NCBI GenBank assembly: GCA_964531735.1
Contig: CAZHGD010000060.1
Coordinates: 1 to 39,766, forward strand
From: CAZHGD01 sp964531735
GTDB taxonomy: Bacteria; Armatimonadota; UBA10988
Reading direction: 5' to 3'
Length of the DNA stretch: 39,766 nucleotides
Below are positions 18,157 to 26,388 of this stretch, piece after piece. Position 1 is the stretch's first letter; every line of letters starts with the position of its first letter. The position numbers and the translations under genes were made by a program. The notes under the pieces were generated by a model that was not told the DNA's origin, did no database searches, and saw only the letters and a list, made by a program, of their open reading frames with translations.

Positions 18157-19862
18157 TGGTCAGGTGGCTGTCGGTGGCGCTGGTGCTGCTGGCCACCGTC
18201 GGGTCCCTGACGCTGTTCGCCGAGGGCCTGGGCCTGACCTATGACGAACCGGTCTACGCGGCCGTGGGCGAACGGCACCTGGGCTGGTACACCGGTGTGT
18301 TGACCGGTCAGTTCAGCCCGTTCGACCGCGCGGCGCTCGACCGGCACTGGCGCAACAGCGGCTCGACACCCGTGGAGGCCGACTGGCACCCACCGGTGGG
18401 CAAGGTCTGGTTGGCGCTGTGCCGTCGCCTGCCATCGCCGGGGGTGTTCGCCGGCTACCGGTTGGGCAACGTGCTCTGGTTCGCCTTCACCACCGGCCTG
18501 CTGTGCTGGTTCATCGGCCACGAGGCCGGCGCCGTGGCGGGCCTTGCGGCGGGCCTGGCCTGGTTGACCATGCCGCGCGCCGTGGCGCACGGCAACCTGG
18601 CGGCGCTCGACATGCCAGTAGCGTTCTTCTCGCTGGTGGCGGTGTGGGTGGTGTGGCGTGGGTCGGCGCAGGTCGCTGGTGCCGGGGCGAGCACCTCACC
18701 CCCCAGCCCCCTCTCCGCTGGCGGAGAGGGGGAGTCGAAGGAGCACCGATCCGCGCCGACACCCCCTCTCCGCGGGCGGAGAGGGGGCCGGGGGGTGAGG
18801 TGGCCGTTCGCCCGCCCCGCGACTCGCCTCGCCCTGCTCTTCGGCCTGACCCTCGCGCTGGCCGTGTCCAGCAAGTTCAACGGCGTGCTGGTGTGTCCCG
18901 CGGTGGTCCTCTGGGCCGCCATGGTCCGCCGCCGAGCGGTGGCCCCGCTGCTGGTGGGCGCGGCGGTGGTGGCGCCGCTGGTCGGCTGGCTGCTCTGGCC
19001 GTGGCTGTGGTACGACGGCTGGGCGCACCTGCGCGCGGTGGTGGCGTTCCATGGTCGGCACTCGCTGATCGCCACCGAGTACTGCGGCCGGGTCTGGACC
19101 GACCCGCCGCCGCCGTGGCACTACCCGCCGGTCATGCTGGCCATCACCACACCGCTCCTGACGCTGGCCAGCGCGGCCGCGGCCGGGCGCCGCGCCGACG
19201 GCCTGACGCGTCTGCTGGGGCTGGTGCTGCTCTGGCATATCCTGCCGTTCATGCAGCCGGGCGCCGCGAAGTACAACGGCGTGCGCCTGTTCCTGCCGGC
19301 CCTGCCGGCGCTGGCCGCGCTGAGCGGCCTGGGCACGGCTCGTCTGGCCGCCGCACTGGCCGCTCGGGTGCCCGCGACGAGCCGACGCACCGTGCCGTTG
19401 GCGGTGATCGCCGGCGTCTATCTGCCGGCGTTGGTCGGGCTGTTGCAGGTGTATCCGTACCCGATGGCGTATTACAACGCGTTGGTCGGTGGCGCGGTCG
19501 GAGCCGACCGGCGCGGCTTCGAAACGAGCTACTGGGGCGACCCGTTCCGCGAGGCGGTGCGCCAGGTCAGCCGCGTGGCGCCGCCGGGCGCGGCGGTGTA
19601 TCTGCACCCGCCGGGCGCGATTGCGATGGTCGAGATGTACCGCGGCACCGGGCAGTTGCGCGGTGACCTGCGGTTGGTGCACGGCGCGGCGGGTCTGCGG
19701 TCAGCACGGTACTTCGTGTACCAGAACCGGCGCTCGGAATGGGATGACCTGGCCTTTCGCCTGCGCGAGCAGCAGACGCCGGCGATGGTGGTCGACGCGT
19801 CTGGCGCCGCCGTGGCCTACATCTGGGAACGGAGAGCACCGTGGCCCTGGTTGGAGCCATAA
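18156..19862 (+). CDS. GT39/ArnT-like membrane glycosyltransferase
   Basis: A 568-residue polytopic membrane protein of the dolichyl-phosphate-mannose mannosyltransferase/ArnT class. The first extracytoplasmic loop holds LTYDEPVYAAVGERHL, with the acidic pair expected for lipid-linked sugar donor transfer, and WHPPVGKVWLALCRRL follows. About ten hydrophobic helices run to residue 440, then a soluble C-terminal domain containing AYYNALVGGAVGADRRGFET. Likely role: transfer of a sugar from a polyprenyl phosphate to lipid or protein on the outer face of the inner membrane. Residues about 180-216 are encoded by an in-frame hairpin-pair repeat (18692-18802) and are Pro/Gly/Arg-rich, unlike the rest. 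The start overlaps the miaB stop, and the 3' end overlaps ricT by 22 nt. Confidence 0.9.
18692..18802. repeat. Paired-hairpin repeat inserted in-frame in coding sequence
   Basis: Outer arms 18692-18716 and 18778-18802 are inverted copies with 24 of 25 positions identical. Inside, two 26-nt hairpins (18707-18732 and 18762-18787) differ by one base, each with CCCCCTCTCCGC opposed to GCGGAGAGGGGG. Total length is 111 nt, exactly 37 codons, so the host gene's frame is kept. The architecture matches the element at 7296-7415. Repeats of this CCCCTCTCC...GGAGAGGGG type occur as dispersed elements in many high-GC bacteria. Confidence 0.8.
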
Positions 19863-20599
19863 AGTTCGCGCATATGCAGGGCCCGCAGTTCTATCAGGTT
19901 GCGGAGCCGGACTTGGCGCGCGGGCAGCAGATGGTGGCGCCGACGCGCTTCGGGCACGCGGCCGGGCAATTGCTGGCCACGCCGTACGAGCTGCTCGCCG
20001 GCGCGCCGCCGGACGAGTGGGCGCGGCCGGCCGGTCCGGACGACCTGGCCCGCGCCGACAGCAACGTCGAGCTGGCCGCGGCCAGCCTCGCCTCGTGCAG
20101 TCGCCACGTGGCGCGGCACCGGTTGCCGATGAAGCTGATCCAGGCGTTCTGGTCGCTCGACCGGCAGCAACTGACGGTGTTCTACTCGGCGCCGAACCGC
20201 GTCGACTTCCGGGCGCTGCTGCGCGACCTGGTGCGCGAGTTCCGCGTGGCGCTCCGCCTGGAGCAGATCGGCGATCGCGACGCGGCACGCGTGATCGGCG
20301 GCCTCGGGCGCTGTGGCCGCGTGGTCTGCTGCCGGCAGTGGATGCCGCGCTTCGAGGCCATCAGCGTCAACCACGCGCGTGACCAGGGCCTGCTGCCGCT
20401 GCCACAGCAACTGGCCGGCCGCTGCGGGCGACTGCGCTGCTGCCTGCGGTTCGAGCTGGACGACGGCGAGGAGCTGAGCCTGGCCGACCTGTGCGCCCAG
20501 CACAACCCGCGCAAGCCGATCAAGACGGCCACCTACCACACCTGGTACGAGGACGACGACGAGCCGGTGCTCCCCGATCCACCCGAAAGCGCGCGATGA
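19841..20599 (+). CDS. ricT: RicT/YaaT, PSP1 C-terminal domain protein
   Basis: A 252-residue PSP1-domain protein. Family hallmarks are FYSAPNRVDFRALLRDL, then IGGLGRCGRVVCC (Cys158, Cys163, Cys164), AISVNHARDQGLLP, and GRCGRLRCCLRFE (Cys195, Cys200, Cys201). These cysteines match the positions that bind [4Fe-4S] clusters in Bacillus RicT. In Bacillus, RicT works with RicA and RicF on RNase Y-dependent mRNA processing and has been linked to MiaB-dependent tRNA thiomethylation. Here it lies in the same overlapping gene string as miaB. Initiation is at GTG 19841, with GGAG about 6 nt upstream; the gene starts inside the end of the glycosyltransferase gene and its TGA overlaps the thyX ATG (ATGA). 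Confidence 0.93.
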   Translation: MALVGAIKFAHMQGPQFYQVAEPDLARGQQMVAPTRFGHAAGQLLATPYELLAGAPPDEWARPAGPDDLARADSNVELAAASLASCSRHVARHRLPMKLIQAFWSLDRQQLTVFYSAPNRVDFRALLRDLVREFRVALRLEQIGDRDAARVIGGLGRCGRVVCCRQWMPRFEAISVNHARDQGLLPLPQQLAGRCGRLRCCLRFELDDGEELSLADLCAQHNPRKPIKTATYHTWYEDDDEPVLPDPPESAR

Positions 20600-22101
20600 C
20601 GCCTGCCGATCCGCTGACTTTGTTCGTGACCAACCTCGACCGGCCGGTGTTCGCGCTGCGGCACCTGCCCGAAGAGGTGATCGCCGTGCTGTTCGCCTAC
20701 TACTCGCGTAGCGCCGACTCGTTGCGCGACAACCTGCGGAAGCTGCTCGCCGAGGGCGACCTGGCCGTGCCCGCAGCCGGCTGGAGCGAAGGCGACGACA
20801 GCCTGGCGGCGGCGCAGGCCAAGGCGCAGGAGTTCCACGAGAAGTGGGTCGTCGGCTACGGCCATTCGAGCGTCGCCGAGCACGCCGTGGTGCATCTGGC
20901 CGTCGAGGGCCTCAGCATCGTGGCGACCAAGGTGCTGGAAGACAACCGGCTGGCCAGCTACACCGAGAAGTCGACGCGCTACGTGCGCTTCGACGCCGAC
21001 TCGTTCGTGCGCGAGCCGAGCCTGATGGCCTCGCCGCTGGCGGCGCGCTACGAAGACACCTGCCGCCGGCTGCTGGCCACCTACACCGACCTGCTGCCCC
21101 AGGTCACCGCGCAGGTGGCCGAGCGGTTTGGGCGGCCCGCGGACTGGACCGACCGCCGCTACGACAGCGTCTGCCGCGCGAAGGCGTTCGACATCGTGCG
21201 CTACCTGCTGCCCGCGGCCACGCGCACCAACGTCGGACTGACGGTCAACGGGCGCTCGCTGGAGCATCTGCTGACCAAGCTCTACAGCCACCCGTTGGGC
21301 GAGCTGCGGGCGCTGGCCACCGCGGTGCACCACGAGGCGCAGCACATTGTGCCGACGCTGCTGAAGTACGCGGCGCCGAACGAGTACCTCCAGCAGACGC
21401 CGCCGGCCGTGGCGGCCAGGGCCGCCGAACTGCTGGGTGACCTGCCGGCGGCGCCGGCGCCGAGCGGCGCGCGCCTGATCAGCGCGCCGGCCGAGCCGCT
21501 GCTCGACCTGGCCGCCGCCATCGTCTACGAGACCTGCGCGCAGCCGCTGGAGCAGGTCAAGGCGCGCCTGGCCGAGCAGGGCCGCCCCGTCTGGTTGGCC
21601 ATCATCGACGAGTACCTGGGCCGTCGCGGGCGGTTCGACGCTCCGTTGCGGGCGCTGGAGCATCTCGTCTACACCTTTGAGCTGGTGGTGGACTACGGCG
21701 CCTACCGCGACATCCAGCGCCATCGCATGTGTACGCAGACGGCCCAACCGCTGACCGCCGCCTTGGGCTATGAGACCCCGCCCGAGATCGAGGACATGGG
21801 CCACGGTCCGACTTACCATGCGGTCATGGGCGCGGCGGCCGAGGCCCAGGCGGCGATGCTGGCAGTCGTGGGCGCCGAGGCGGCGCAGTACGTCCTGCCG
21901 TTGGCCTACCGCAAGCGGGTGCTGTACACCTGGAACCTGCGCGAGTTGCACCACTTCATCAGCCTGCGCTCGAGCCGTCAAGGCCATCGCAGCTACCGGT
22001 GCCTGGCGCAGCAGTGCTGGCACGAGTTGTCGCGCGTCCACCCGGAGCTGGCGGCGGCCGTGCGCGTCGACCTGGCCGACTACGATTTGGCGCGCGGCTG
22101 A
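20596..22101 (+). CDS. thyX: Tandem-domain flavin-dependent thymidylate synthase (ThyX-like)
   Basis: A 501-residue protein, about twice the length of a single-domain ThyX, built of two ThyX-like halves. The first half has FAYYSRSADSLR, YGHSSVAEHAVVHLAVEGLS and DNRLASYTEKSTRY (residues 116-129). The second has LVYTFELVVDYGAYRDIQRHR (Arg375-His376-Arg377), MCTQTAQPLT, and the late segment LRSSRQGHRSYRCLAQQCW. Compared with the ThyX motif RHRxxSxxExSxRY, the first half keeps SxxExSxRY but lacks RHR; the second keeps RHR but lacks the rest. The expected reaction is methylation of dUMP with methylene-THF, FAD and NADPH. Whether this form is active is not known to me. The start overlaps the ricT stop (ATGA), so translation is coupled. 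Confidence 0.88.
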   Translation: MTPADPLTLFVTNLDRPVFALRHLPEEVIAVLFAYYSRSADSLRDNLRKLLAEGDLAVPAAGWSEGDDSLAAAQAKAQEFHEKWVVGYGHSSVAEHAVVHLAVEGLSIVATKVLEDNRLASYTEKSTRYVRFDADSFVREPSLMASPLAARYEDTCRRLLATYTDLLPQVTAQVAERFGRPADWTDRRYDSVCRAKAFDIVRYLLPAATRTNVGLTVNGRSLEHLLTKLYSHPLGELRALATAVHHEAQHIVPTLLKYAAPNEYLQQTPPAVAARAAELLGDLPAAPAPSGARLISAPAEPLLDLAAAIVYETCAQPLEQVKARLAEQGRPVWLAIIDEYLGRRGRFDAPLRALEHLVYTFELVVDYGAYRDIQRHRMCTQTAQPLTAALGYETPPEIEDMGHGPTYHAVMGAAAEAQAAMLAVVGAEAAQYVLPLAYRKRVLYTWNLRELHHFISLRSSRQGHRSYRCLAQQCWHELSRVHPELAAAVRVDLADYDLARG

Positions 22102-22220
22102 GCCGCAACCGGCACCGCCCCTTGCGCCGGCGCGCGGAAAATGGTACGACAGGTTGCCGGCAGCGGGCGCGGCCACGGTGCCAAACGTCGCGTGCGGGTG
22201 GTGGTGTCGGAGAACGGTAG

Positions 22221-22892
22221 TTGCCTGCACTGGTCCGCCAGTACTTCGACTGGCTCGCGTCGATGTACGATGAGACCACGGCAGCCTGCCAGTGGTCGGC
22301 CCCCCAACATCTGGCCGCGGCCGGCCTGCCACTGGTCTCCATCGGCGACCGGGTCGTCGATCTGGGCTGTGGCACCGGTCAGTCCAGCCAGGCGTTCGAC
22401 GAGCACGGCTGCTACTGCGTCGGCGTCGATTTCGCCACGGACATGATGGCCCAGGCGCGGCGCCACCGACCGGGCATCCATCTGGTGCGCTGCGACCTCG
22501 ACCAGACCGCCGGCTGGCCGTTCGCCGAGCACGTGTTCGACCTGGCGGTCTCGGCCGGCGTCTACGAGTGCCTCGACGATCCGCAGGGCTTCCTGGTGCG
22601 GGTGAACCGGCACCTGCGGCCCGGCGGCTGGCTGGTGTTCACGTTCGATGAGTACGTGCCCGGCCATCCCGTACAGGGCAAGGCGGTCGACCGCGCCGAC
22701 AGCGGCATCCCGAACCCGATTGAGGAGTTGGCCGGCTGGCCGCTCCGGCGCCACAACATCGACCTCGTGACCGGCTGGCTGGCCGACGCGGGCTTGCAGT
22801 TGCACTGGCACCGGCAGATCGAGGCCGACATCCACAGCGCGTACGGGGTGCCGATCTACTACCGTCTGGTGGTGGCCCAGACGTCGCCCTGA
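22221..22892 (+). CDS. SAM-dependent class I methyltransferase
   Basis: A 223-residue Rossmann-fold methyltransferase. Motif I is VVDLGCGTGQSSQ (about residues 44-56), the acidic end of strand 2 is VGVDFATDMM, and the motif IV/post-IV segment is FDLAVSAGVYECLDD followed by NRHLRPGGWLVFTFDE. The C-terminus shows no substrate-binding motif I recognise, so the acceptor (small molecule, lipid or protein) is unknown. Initiation appears to be TTG at 22221 with GGAG 8 nt upstream. An ATG at 22263 (MYDETTAAC) is the alternative and would lose only the lead helix. A 119-nt gap separates it from thyX, and it is 52 nt upstream of the large secreted protein gene. Confidence 0.9.
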   Translation: MPALVRQYFDWLASMYDETTAACQWSAPQHLAAAGLPLVSIGDRVVDLGCGTGQSSQAFDEHGCYCVGVDFATDMMAQARRHRPGIHLVRCDLDQTAGWPFAEHVFDLAVSAGVYECLDDPQGFLVRVNRHLRPGGWLVFTFDEYVPGHPVQGKAVDRADSGIPNPIEELAGWPLRRHNIDLVTGWLADAGLQLHWHRQIEADIHSAYGVPIYYRLVVAQTSP

Positions 22893-22944
22893 GTCGTGCG
22901 GCAGCGACGGGCTGGTCCACGCAACGTCAAGCCGGGAGCTGACG

Positions 22945-25900
22945 ATGGCGAAGCACGTCCTGATCGGTCTGCTGCTGTCGGCCTGCCTCGCGCCGGCCCA
23001 GGAGAACTTGCTGCCCGACCCGTCGGTCGAGGAGACGCAGCCGCCGAACCAGTTCGGCGTGCCCTATCGGCGCTGGAACGGCTGGAAGTTCGAGGGCGTC
23101 TGCGAGTTCCGCAATGGCAAGGTCGCCCGCACGGGTCGGACCAGTGCCGAGCTGGTGGGCGGCCAAGGCGCCAAGCTCCGCGTCTACACGCCGACCGTCA
23201 CAGTGGAGCCCGGGCGCTACCGGTTTGCCTGCTACCTGCGCGGCCTTGACATCGGCCGGCACGCCTGGGGCCTCAGTGAGGACCTCTGCTTTGCCGACGA
23301 CCAGTACTACCCGTTGAAGCTGGCTGGGACCTTCGGCTGGACCCGCGTCGAGCTGGTCAAGCAGGTCACCGCCCGGCGCGAGGTGGTGGCCCGCCTCGGG
23401 CTGTGGGCGCCGGGCCGGCTGTGGGTGGACGACGCCGAGATCGTGCGCGTGCCAGAGACCACCCCTGTGACGCCCGCGCCGGTGATCGGCACGGCGGAGC
23501 AGCCGATCGAACCACCTGGCGCGCTCGATCCGGCCCAGGCGGTGGCCTGCCTCGATTGCGGCTACCGCAACCTGCCCGCCTGGCGCACCTGCTACGCCTG
23601 TGGGGCCACGCTCGGCGCCGCGCCGGCGGCCCAGACCGGGCCCGCGGTGAAGGAACTGTGCAGCTTCGAAGCCGGTCGGCCGGCGCCGTTTGCCGAGGGC
23701 ACCGTGGTCACGGAGCACGCCACCGACGGGCGCTGTGCTCTGCGGGTGGACCGCAACTGGTCGTCGTGGGACGGGCCGCAGGACTGGACCGGCTACGACT
23801 ACCTGGTCGTGGACGTCTACAACGCTGGTGACGAGCCGCAGCCGGTGGGCTTCGAGGTGCGCGACGCGCAGACCCGCGACTACTGGACGCGCGTCAACTA
23901 CACCTCAGTGGCGCCGCCGGGCGCCTCCATCCTGCGGATGCCCACCGAGATCTACGTCGGCGAGAAGAGCCGGCCCGGACGGATGCTCGATCGGGCGGCG
24001 GTGCGGCGGCTGGTGCTGGTCGTCGGCGAAGCCAAGGCGCCGCTCTACTTCGACCGTGTGCGGCTCGAACGCGACCTGCTGGCGGACCAGGTCAAGGTGC
24101 CGGGCCTGCGCGCCTTCGCTTTCGGGCCGGGCACCAACGCGGCCGTCCGCGGCTTCGAGCGGGTCACGCCGGCCACCAGCTACTCGGTCGGCCGCGGTTT
24201 CGGCTTCCAGGACGCGCGCCTCTGGCGGGCCTTCGACGTGCTGCAGCCCGACCCGCTCTATCAGGCCTTCATCTGCGTGGAGGCCGGCAGCTTCCGGGTC
24301 GATCTGCCCGACGGCCGCTATCGGGTGTTCTGCAACCTGGACAGCCCGTCGGGCTTCTGGGGCGAGGTGCAGAAGTACCGCCGGCGAACGGTCAAGGCCA
24401 ACGGGCAGTTGGTGGTCAACGACTCCATGGACCGCGAGTCGTTTGCCCGCCGGTACTACCGCTTCGCCGACACCGAGGACCGCCTGGACGAGAACACGTT
24501 CGATAAGTACCAACGGGCCTACTTCGCCGAGAAGGAGTTCGAGGTCGAGGTGACCGGCGGCAAGCTGGCCCTGGAGTTCGCCGGCGAGAACTGGGCCCAC
24601 TGCCTGTCGGCCCTGGTGGTCTACCCGGCAGCCCAGGCCGATGCCGGCGCGCAATGGTTGGCCAATCTGCGCGAGCGACGGCGGTTCTGGTTCGACAACT
24701 ACTTCAAGCGCGTGGCGCCCAACGGCCGGCGCGACGCCCACGGGCCGATCCCTGAGCTGACGCCCACGGCCGCCGAGCAGACCGCCGGCTGCGTGGTATT
24801 CAGCCGCGACTGGATGCAGGAGGTGCCCTGCAACGCGGTGCCGCGCCGGCCGGAGGTGACCGACCGACTGGAGGTGTTCGCCTCGGCCGGCCAGCAGGAG
24901 CCGGTCGTCTTCTCGGTCTACCCACTGCGTGACCTCGGTGTGGCCACGGTGTCGGTCAGCGAACTGGTCGGCCCGGCCGGCCGCGTGCCGCCGGAAGCCG
25001 TGGCCCTGGGCGTGGTCAGCCACCGGGTGAGCCGGGTGACCATGGAGGGCACGGTCTACACCATCGCCCCACGCTATGTCCTGCCCCGCGCGACCGCCGA
25101 GTTGCGCCGCGGCACCACCACCACGTTCTGGCTGACGCTGCACGTGCCGCCGAAGGTGGCCGCCGGCACCTACACCGGCACCATCACGCTCAAGCTGGCC
25201 GACGGGCGCACGCTGCCGCTGGCTGTGAGCGCCCGTCTGTTCGCGCAGCCGCTCGACGAGGCCGATCAGCCGATTGGCCCCTGGGGTTGCAGCATCGACC
25301 TGCCTTGGTACCGCGACGACCTCGGCGACTACCCGCGACAGATGTACCGCCGGTGCCTGGCCAAGATGCGCGAGCACGGCATCACCACTTTCAGCGGCAT
25401 CCCGCAGATCCGCCTGACCGGCTGGCGTGACGGCCGCCCGCTGCTCGACTTCACCGTGGCCGACGAGCAGATGACCGACGCCCAGGCCGCCGGCTTCAAG
25501 CTGCTGGTGCTCAACTACGGCGCGGGCATCGGCGGGTTCAACAACTACTTCGCCGACCCCGGCGCCGTGCAGCGGTCGGGCCTGCGCGACCAGCGCGCGT
25601 TTCTGTCGGCGGTGCTCGGCGCGGTGCAGGAGCACGCCCGGACGGCCGGGTGGCTGCCGGTGGCCTACAACCTGTGCGACGAACCGCTGGGTTATGACCT
25701 GCGCCGGGCGGCCGAGAACGCGCGCGCCTGGCGCGAGGCGGCGCCGGCCGGACTGCTCACCACCGGCGCCACCAGTGTCGCGGCGCCGCGACCCGATGAC
25801 CCGCACCTGGCACTGGCCTGTGCCCTGGGCATCGCCGACCTGAACCTGCACGACGAGGCGGCCGTGCGCGCGATCCAGGCGGCCGGCAGCCAGTGGGCCT

Positions 25901-26325
25901 TCTACAACGGTGGCAACCGGTTCACCTTCGGGACCTACTTCTACAAGTGCGTGAAGGAGTACGGCTGCCGCTTCCGCCTGTCCTGGCACTGGAACGTGGC
26001 CGCGGGCGACCCGTTCTATGCGCTGGATTGCCGCGAGGACGACTACTCCTGGTACGTGACCAACGCCCGCGGTGAACTGATCCCCTCGGTCCATTTCGCC
26101 CAGCAGATCGCGCCGGGCATCGCCGACTACCGCTATCTGCTGACGCTGGCCAATCGCCTCGCGGCGCGCCCGGACCATCCGGCGGCGGCGGCCGGGCGCC
26201 AGCTCATCGCCGACAAGCTGGCCGCGTTCCGACTGGGCCAGCGCGATCCCGACCGGCTCTGGGCCAGCGGCGAGTACCGACGGTTCCGGCGGCGATTGGC
26301 CGAAGCCATCGAGGCGCTGCAGTGA
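22945..26325 (+). CDS. Large secreted DUF4091/glycoside-hydrolase-like protein with zinc ribbon
   Basis: A 1126-residue exported protein (signal MAKHVLIGLLLSACLAPAQ). A carbohydrate-binding-like beta sandwich covers about 20-170. Next is a compact zinc ribbon with Cys202-X2-Cys205 and Cys216-X2-Cys219 (23548-23601). A second beta-sandwich (about 235-385), a malectin-like region (about 395-560) and a linker domain follow. The C-terminal catalytic-type barrel (about 790-1110) resembles DUF4091/GH123-like proteins: NLCDEPLGYD has the Asp912-Glu913 acidic pair, then FRLSWHWNVAAGDPFYALDC and APGIADYRYLLTLANRL. Probable role: extracellular binding and hydrolysis of a polysaccharide, likely with an amino sugar by family analogy. 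A zinc ribbon in an exported enzyme is odd. It is followed 63 nt later by the Ank/NPCBM/PA14 gene. Confidence 0.85.
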   Translation: MAKHVLIGLLLSACLAPAQENLLPDPSVEETQPPNQFGVPYRRWNGWKFEGVCEFRNGKVARTGRTSAELVGGQGAKLRVYTPTVTVEPGRYRFACYLRGLDIGRHAWGLSEDLCFADDQYYPLKLAGTFGWTRVELVKQVTARREVVARLGLWAPGRLWVDDAEIVRVPETTPVTPAPVIGTAEQPIEPPGALDPAQAVACLDCGYRNLPAWRTCYACGATLGAAPAAQTGPAVKELCSFEAGRPAPFAEGTVVTEHATDGRCALRVDRNWSSWDGPQDWTGYDYLVVDVYNAGDEPQPVGFEVRDAQTRDYWTRVNYTSVAPPGASILRMPTEIYVGEKSRPGRMLDRAAVRRLVLVVGEAKAPLYFDRVRLERDLLADQVKVPGLRAFAFGPGTNAAVRGFERVTPATSYSVGRGFGFQDARLWRAFDVLQPDPLYQAFICVEAGSFRVDLPDGRYRVFCNLDSPSGFWGEVQKYRRRTVKANGQLVVNDSMDRESFARRYYRFADTEDRLDENTFDKYQRAYFAEKEFEVEVTGGKLALEFAGENWAHCLSALVVYPAAQADAGAQWLANLRERRRFWFDNYFKRVAPNGRRDAHGPIPELTPTAAEQTAGCVVFSRDWMQEVPCNAVPRRPEVTDRLEVFASAGQQEPVVFSVYPLRDLGVATVSVSELVGPAGRVPPEAVALGVVSHRVSRVTMEGTVYTIAPRYVLPRATAELRRGTTTTFWLTLHVPPKVAAGTYTGTITLKLADGRTLPLAVSARLFAQPLDEADQPIGPWGCSIDLPWYRDDLGDYPRQMYRRCLAKMREHGITTFSGIPQIRLTGWRDGRPLLDFTVADEQMTDAQAAGFKLLVLNYGAGIGGFNNYFADPGAVQRSGLRDQRAFLSAVLGAVQEHARTAGWLPVAYNLCDEPLGYDLRRAAENARAWREAAPAGLLTTGATSVAAPRPDDPHLALACALGIADLNLHDEAAVRAIQAAGSQWAFYNGGNRFTFGTYFYKCVKEYGCRFRLSWHWNVAAGDPFYALDCREDDYSWYVTNARGELIPSVHFAQQIAPGIADYRYLLTLANRLAARPDHPAAAAGRQLIADKLAAFRLGQRDPDRLWASGEYRRFRRRLAEAIEALQ

Positions 26326-26388
26326 AGGTGTCGACAGCGACCCTGACACGTGGTACAAGGCGTGCGACTCAGGCGGGAGGGGCACGAC

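Noticed and set aside
18692..18802. CRISPR-like array from the repeated hairpins
   Set aside because: Only two units, which are near-perfect hairpins arranged inside outer inverted arms. There are no regular spacers and no cas genes in the window.
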